From: a virus
Reading direction: 5' to 3' (one strand)
Length of the DNA stretch: 21,550 nt
Virus record (IMG/VR): IMGVR_UViG_3300036819_000157
Span: 1-21,550 of that record
The position numbers were made by a program, and so were the translations under genes. Shown here one piece after another: positions 18,035 through 21,550 of this stretch. Below the pieces are notes generated by a model. It was not told the origin of the DNA and ran no database searches. It saw only the letters and a program-made list of their open reading frames with translations. Numbering within the stretch: position 1 is the stretch's first letter; every line of letters begins with the position of its first letter.

Positions 18035-18892
18035 ATGACCGTATCCACCGACAATCCCGCGCCTACCGACAACCAACAGCAGGTAGCTGACTCGGGAGTC
18101 GGCCTACAAACAGTCACGCCGTCGATGGCGGCTGCGTGGCTCGCGAAAGACAACACCCACAACCGCCGGATCCGCCCCACGCTGGTAGCGCAATACGCCC
18201 GCGACATGGCCGACGGGAATTGGATGTTCAACGGCGAAACGGTTAAATTCGCCGCCGACGGCACCCTGCTCGACGGCCAGCACCGCCTGGCCGCCGTCGT
18301 CAAATCCGGGGTCACCGTTCCGCTGTTGCTCGTCCGGGGGCTACCGAACAACACCCAAGCAACAGTGGACCTCGGTGCCCGGCGTACCACCGGCGACGTC
18401 CTGAACCTCGCCGGTGAACGCAACTACCGGACGTTGGGTGCGACGTTGCGCCGGATCTGGCGGTGGCAACGGGCCGTCTACCGGCTCACCCGAGGCGGGG
18501 CTAACGCCCAACCCAGCGCCGCTGAGTGCCTCGAACTGCTCGCCAACAAACCGGAAATCCGGGAAAGCGTTCGGGTGGCGACCCGAGTTGCAGGCGAATT
18601 CCGGTTCATCCCAGCGTCAACACTGGCGTTGGCGCACTGGATGTTCCACCGGATCGACCCCGACGACTGCGCCTGGTTTTTTGAGCGGTTAGCAGACGGC
18701 GCCGATCTAATACCAGGACATCCAGTACTGACGTTGCGCAAGCGCGCGATGGAAGACGCAGCCCGCGTGCAACGCGTTCCCGAAGACCTCATGTTGGCCT
18801 TCGTGATCAAAGCCTGGAACGCGTTTCGGGACGGACGACTTCTAAAGATCATGAAGTTCTATCCGAGCGACCCGTTCCCCATGCCGCACTGA
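18035..18892 (+). CDS. ParB-like (DGQHR) protein, 285 aa
   Basis: Residues 40-115 carry HNRRIRPTLVAQYARDMADGNWMFNGETVKFAADGTLLDGQHRLAAV (D80, G81, Q82, H83, R84) and the following VRGLPNNTQATVDLGARRTTGDVL. This is the phage family related to ParB/Srx nucleases that is often found near recombination genes. The C-terminal half is helical (AAECLELLANKPEIRES... FIPASTLALAHWMFH). The sequence does not show whether it binds a nucleotide, methyl-marked DNA or another partner. The stop codon is built into a hairpin that may end the early operon. Confidence 0.85.
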   Translation: MTVSTDNPAPTDNQQQVADSGVGLQTVTPSMAAAWLAKDNTHNRRIRPTLVAQYARDMADGNWMFNGETVKFAADGTLLDGQHRLAAVVKSGVTVPLLLVRGLPNNTQATVDLGARRTTGDVLNLAGERNYRTLGATLRRIWRWQRAVYRLTRGGANAQPSAAECLELLANKPEIRESVRVATRVAGEFRFIPASTLALAHWMFHRIDPDDCAWFFERLADGADLIPGHPVLTLRKRAMEDAARVQRVPEDLMLAFVIKAWNAFRDGRLLKIMKFYPSDPFPMPH

Positions 18893-18905
18893 AATCCAGT
18901 GCGGC
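18883..18905 (+). terminator. Terminator-like hairpin
   Basis: GCCGCACTG (18883-18891) pairs with CAGTGCGGC (18897-18905) around the 5-nt loop AAATC. The tail is CCTTTCC. It overlaps the stop of the third ParB-fold gene, so the AAA/VWA cassette may be a partly separate transcription unit. Confidence 0.6.
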
Positions 18906-18940
18906 CCTTTCCGAGAGCCGAAATACGAAAGGAACACCCC

Positions 18941-20377
18941 GTGAAGAAGTACGATTCTGATGTGATCACCGGTGACGAAATCGAGTTTCGCACCGACCGC
19001 AAGAAAGTGATCACCCTGCCCCAAGGCATGACCTACTCCGGAATCATGAAGATCTTGGAGCAGAAGAAAGAGGAGCAGGAAACCGTCGCCGACTTCCGGC
19101 GCCAATTCAACTACCGGCCCTATGACGGCGCCGTGGCCTGCGCGATCGTCCTCAAGGCCCGCTATGGGCTCGTGATGGGTCGCGCCATTCAAACCATGTT
19201 CGGCGACCGGCCGCCCGAGGTCCTCGAAGTGCCTATCGGCCCTGGTGGCAAGACCGTCCAAGCGCCGTGGGGTCGGATCCAAATCCCGGTGATTGACGGT
19301 GGGGACGTTTACCTCGACTCGACCGACCACCGTGACTACGGCTCCATTTTCGAAATCACGATCCGCGCGAAGCGGATGTTCGCCCGGGAAATCGAAGAGT
19401 TTTTTGCTGATGTCGCCGAGCAGCTCCGCAACGGCAGTATTTACCGCGGTAAGGCCGTGGCCGGTGCCGATGAGCTCACTTTTATCGAGGACCTAGGCAA
19501 GTTCGACCCCAACCAGATCGTGTTCGCCAACGATGTGCAGATGTCGCTGGACGCCGCGTTGTTCGGGCCGCTTCGCCACCCCCAGGCGTACCGCGACGAG
19601 AAGATTTCGCTCAAGCGCGCGGTACTTCTCGAAGGGCCGTTCGGCACCGGGAAGACATCGATCGGGATGATGCTCGCCCAGGAAGCGGTGCACGCCGGCT
19701 GGACTTTTATTATGGCCAGGCCCGGCCGCGATCGGGTCGAAGACGTCCTGACCACCGCCAGGCTCTACCCACCCGCGGTGGTGTGGGTTGAAGACATTGA
19801 CACCGACACCGGCTCCAGCAACTCGAAAGCCGTTTCGCGGATGCTCGACGCCTTCGATGGCGTGACCTCGAAAACCGGCGAAATCATCGTCGCGATGTCC
19901 ACGAACCACATTGATCGCGTACCCCCCGGAATGTTGCGTCCCGGGCGTCTCGACTACGTCATTCGAATCGGCGAGCTGGACCGACCAGCCACCGAAAAGC
20001 TCATTCGGGTCGCAGTCACACCCGAGAAGCTCGCCCCCGACGTCGACTTCGACGCCGTCTACGCGGAGATGACTGGTTTCCTGCCGGCGTTCATCAGGGC
20101 CACCGCGGACCGCGCCCGGAGCTTTGCGATCCACCGGACCGGAGGCACCGACTTCGTCCTCACCACCGAGGATCTGGTCTACGCCGCGCGCAGCTTGCAC
20201 TCCCAGCTCGCACTGCACCAGGGCGCCGCTGACGCACCGAAGCTGCCCACCCTCGACGCCGTCGTGCGAAAGCTCGTCACCTCCGGCGCCGACGGAATGC
20301 GCCTAGTCGGGCCCGGAATCGTCGATATGCACCTCGCTGCGCCCGCGGAAGCAGGGCGAAACGGAGCCCGAGTCTGA
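18941..20377 (+). CDS. AAA-family ATPase, 478 aa
   Basis: The GTG at 18941 has AAAGGA about 8 nt upstream; a start at 18899 would sit in the hairpin. Residues 1-225 form an uncharacterised N-terminal part with a helix 32-58 (MKILEQKKEEQETVADFRRQF). The AAA module follows: Walker A GPFGTGKT (232-239), Walker B VVWVEDID (280-287, with E-D in place of D-E as in BCS1-like proteins), sensor 1 N322 (MSTNH), and the second-region arginines R333 and R336 (MLRPGRLD). It probably works as a hexamer that remodels a protein or DNA complex. A VWA protein follows two genes on. Confidence 0.92.
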   Translation: MKKYDSDVITGDEIEFRTDRKKVITLPQGMTYSGIMKILEQKKEEQETVADFRRQFNYRPYDGAVACAIVLKARYGLVMGRAIQTMFGDRPPEVLEVPIGPGGKTVQAPWGRIQIPVIDGGDVYLDSTDHRDYGSIFEITIRAKRMFAREIEEFFADVAEQLRNGSIYRGKAVAGADELTFIEDLGKFDPNQIVFANDVQMSLDAALFGPLRHPQAYRDEKISLKRAVLLEGPFGTGKTSIGMMLAQEAVHAGWTFIMARPGRDRVEDVLTTARLYPPAVVWVEDIDTDTGSSNSKAVSRMLDAFDGVTSKTGEIIVAMSTNHIDRVPPGMLRPGRLDYVIRIGELDRPATEKLIRVAVTPEKLAPDVDFDAVYAEMTGFLPAFIRATADRARSFAIHRTGGTDFVLTTEDLVYAARSLHSQLALHQGAADAPKLPTLDAVVRKLVTSGADGMRLVGPGIVDMHLAAPAEAGRNGARV

Positions 20378-20430
20378 CCCTTTCACCACCCGAACACAAA
20401 GCCGAAGAACACGAGAAGGGAAACACCGCC

Positions 20431-20988
20431 ATGGCTTACCTGGTTGACACCGTTGATATCGCTGCCGCCTTCGACCAGATCGTCACACGCATTGCGCTTT
20501 ACACCGCGCCGGTACCGGACCAGCCGGCCGCCGAATCCGCGGCACCGGAGTCCGACGCCCCGGAGGCGTCGACGGAGGTCAACGTCGAATTGTTCCAGCG
20601 CGCCCTGGATTACGTCACCGCTAACCCCCAGGAACACGACCAGAGCATCTGGGCCCGTCGCACCGACAACGGAATAGTTGGATGCCTGGGTTATCACACT
20701 GCCCGGTTAGCGGGTCACACCATGGACTGGAAGCGCAACGGGCACCCGAGCTTTGGCAGTCGATGCTGGTTCTGCGATAGCGATCACAGCAATGAATCGG
20801 TGCACGTCGTCACCGAGGGCGGCCGAGTTCACGTGTTCGACGTGGCCCAGCAAGCGTTGGGCCTAACCGCCCGCCAGGCCAATCTCCTATTCCACCCCAC
20901 CGTCACGTTGGCGCAGCAGTGGAAATACGCCACCGAATACACCAATGGCGCCATCACCGTGCCGGACTCAGTAAAGGAGAATGTGTGA
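20431..20988 (+). CDS. Conserved actinophage-type hypothetical protein, 185 aa
   Basis: GAGAAGGGA precedes the ATG at 20431. The pattern VELFQRALDYVTANPQEHDQSIWARRTDNGIVGCLGYHTARLAGHT resembles the actinobacterial proteins that read roughly L..ALD.I...P..W.Q..W......T..C..G....L.G; the similarity is from memory and by eye. C and H residues in the second half (CLGYH, CWFCDSDH) may bind metal. A Pro/Ala/Glu-rich linker (30-48) follows the first helix. It lies between the AAA ATPase and the VWA protein, so it is a candidate third member of that set. Confidence 0.75.
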   Translation: MAYLVDTVDIAAAFDQIVTRIALYTAPVPDQPAAESAAPESDAPEASTEVNVELFQRALDYVTANPQEHDQSIWARRTDNGIVGCLGYHTARLAGHTMDWKRNGHPSFGSRCWFCDSDHSNESVHVVTEGGRVHVFDVAQQALGLTARQANLLFHPTVTLAQQWKYATEYTNGAITVPDSVKENV

Positions 20989-21550
20989 CCAACCCGAATT
21001 ACACGGCCGTGATGCTGGTGGTCGACCGCTCCGATTCCATGGCGTCCATTCGCGTCGCCGCGGAGGGCGGAATCAATGAGTTCATCAACCGCCAGCGTCA
21101 CACCGCGGGCAAACGCACCATTCGTATCGCTCAATTCGACGACCGATACGAAACGGTGTGCGAGTCCACCGACCCGGACGATATCGCGCCATTCCTCCTA
21201 GTGCCCCGCGGAATGACCGCGTTACTCGACGCTATGGGTCGTTCGATGACCCAATTCGGTGAGGAACTAGCCGCGCTGCCCGAGGAGCAGCGCCCCGCAA
21301 CAGTGATCTATGCGGTAATGACCGACGGCCACGAAAACGACTCCACGGAATACGACTGGGATCAGATCAAAGAACTCGTCAGCCGGCAGCAAAACGAATA
21401 CGGCTGGCAGATCCTGTACCTCGCCGCTAACCAAGATGCTTTCGTCGTAGGTGGCCGACTCGGAGTGCCCCATGGCCAGACCATGACGTATTCCGCGACC
21501 GATCACGGAACCCGTTCCATGTCCGACAGTTTGAGCTCGTACGTCGTTGC
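20985..21550 (+). CDS. VWA-domain protein, 3' end outside window
   Basis: The GTG at 20985 overlaps the previous stop (GTGA), with AAAGGAG about 7 nt upstream. The visible 188 codons carry a metal-ion-dependent adhesion site: D14-R-S16-D-S18 (VVDRSDSM), T78 (RGMTALLDAM) and D114 (VMTDGHEND). The end is cut by the window. VWA proteins next to AAA ATPases commonly form chaperone or metal-insertion pairs (MoxR/CoxE, CbbQ/CbbO). Here the ATPase is of the classical AAA type, so the pairing is a looser analogy. Substrate and membership of a phage complex are unknown. Confidence 0.88.
   Translation, partial: MTNPNYTAVMLVVDRSDSMASIRVAAEGGINEFINRQRHTAGKRTIRIAQFDDRYETVCESTDPDDIAPFLLVPRGMTALLDAMGRSMTQFGEELAALPEEQRPATVIYAVMTDGHENDSTEYDWDQIKELVSRQQNEYGWQILYLAANQDAFVVGGRLGVPHGQTMTYSATDHGTRSMSDSLSSYVV

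Overview
The window reads as one arm of a temperate actinobacteriophage genome, most likely mycobacteriophage-like. The evidence is high-GC coding, frequent GTG (one TTG) starts, long runs of small genes joined by 4-nt ATGA or GTGA stop/start overlaps, promoters that seem to give leaderless messages, tRNA genes, an integrase beside an attP-like site, a divergent repressor switch, and an exonuclease/RecT recombination pair. No structural, packaging or lysis genes are seen. The putative attP core, a tRNA 3' fragment, has paired arm-type repeats on BOTH sides. In an integrated prophage these would be split between attL and attR, so the sequence looks like the free (unintegrated) form.

Layout. 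(1) 1-2345: an initiator-like tRNA-Met and a tRNA-Glu on the plus strand lie among minus-strand small genes: two Cys-containing ORFs at 97-713, then an excisionase-like HTH gene at 1843-2052 followed by 57-, 80- and 34-aa genes, all overlapping by 4 nt. Between them is a compact promoter-to-terminator unit (904-1015) that may encode a small RNA. (2) 2351-4422: a single-TM protein, the attP region (2671-2899), a 93-aa coupled protein and a tyrosine integrase. (3) 4419-9731: a rightward chain of about 18 small genes, many with zinc-binding cysteines, plus small membrane proteins and winged-helix proteins, ending in a calcineurin-like phosphoesterase. Two gene boundaries here carry an identical 27-nt junction sequence. 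(4) 9828-11434: a leftward operon of repressor, 81-aa protein, 42-aa zinc ribbon and Nudix hydrolase. It is divergent from a strong rightward promoter with a symmetric operator over its -35 box. (5) 11435-18892: the early rightward operon, with a Cro/Xis-like HTH, unknowns, a two-TM protein, two ParB-fold proteins, a lipoprotein, a YqaJ-like exonuclease, RecT and a third ParB-fold protein. (6) 18941-21550: after a terminator-like hairpin, an AAA ATPase, a conserved unknown and a VWA (MIDAS) protein that runs off the window.

How it fits together: the repressor and its operator would set lysis or lysogeny, the integrase with an HTH directionality factor would move the genome in and out of a host tRNA gene, and the exonuclease/RecT pair would do single-strand-annealing recombination. 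The ParB-fold and AAA/VWA proteins are the least explained. The AAA plus VWA cassette and the repeated gene-boundary sequences are the best leads for something undescribed.
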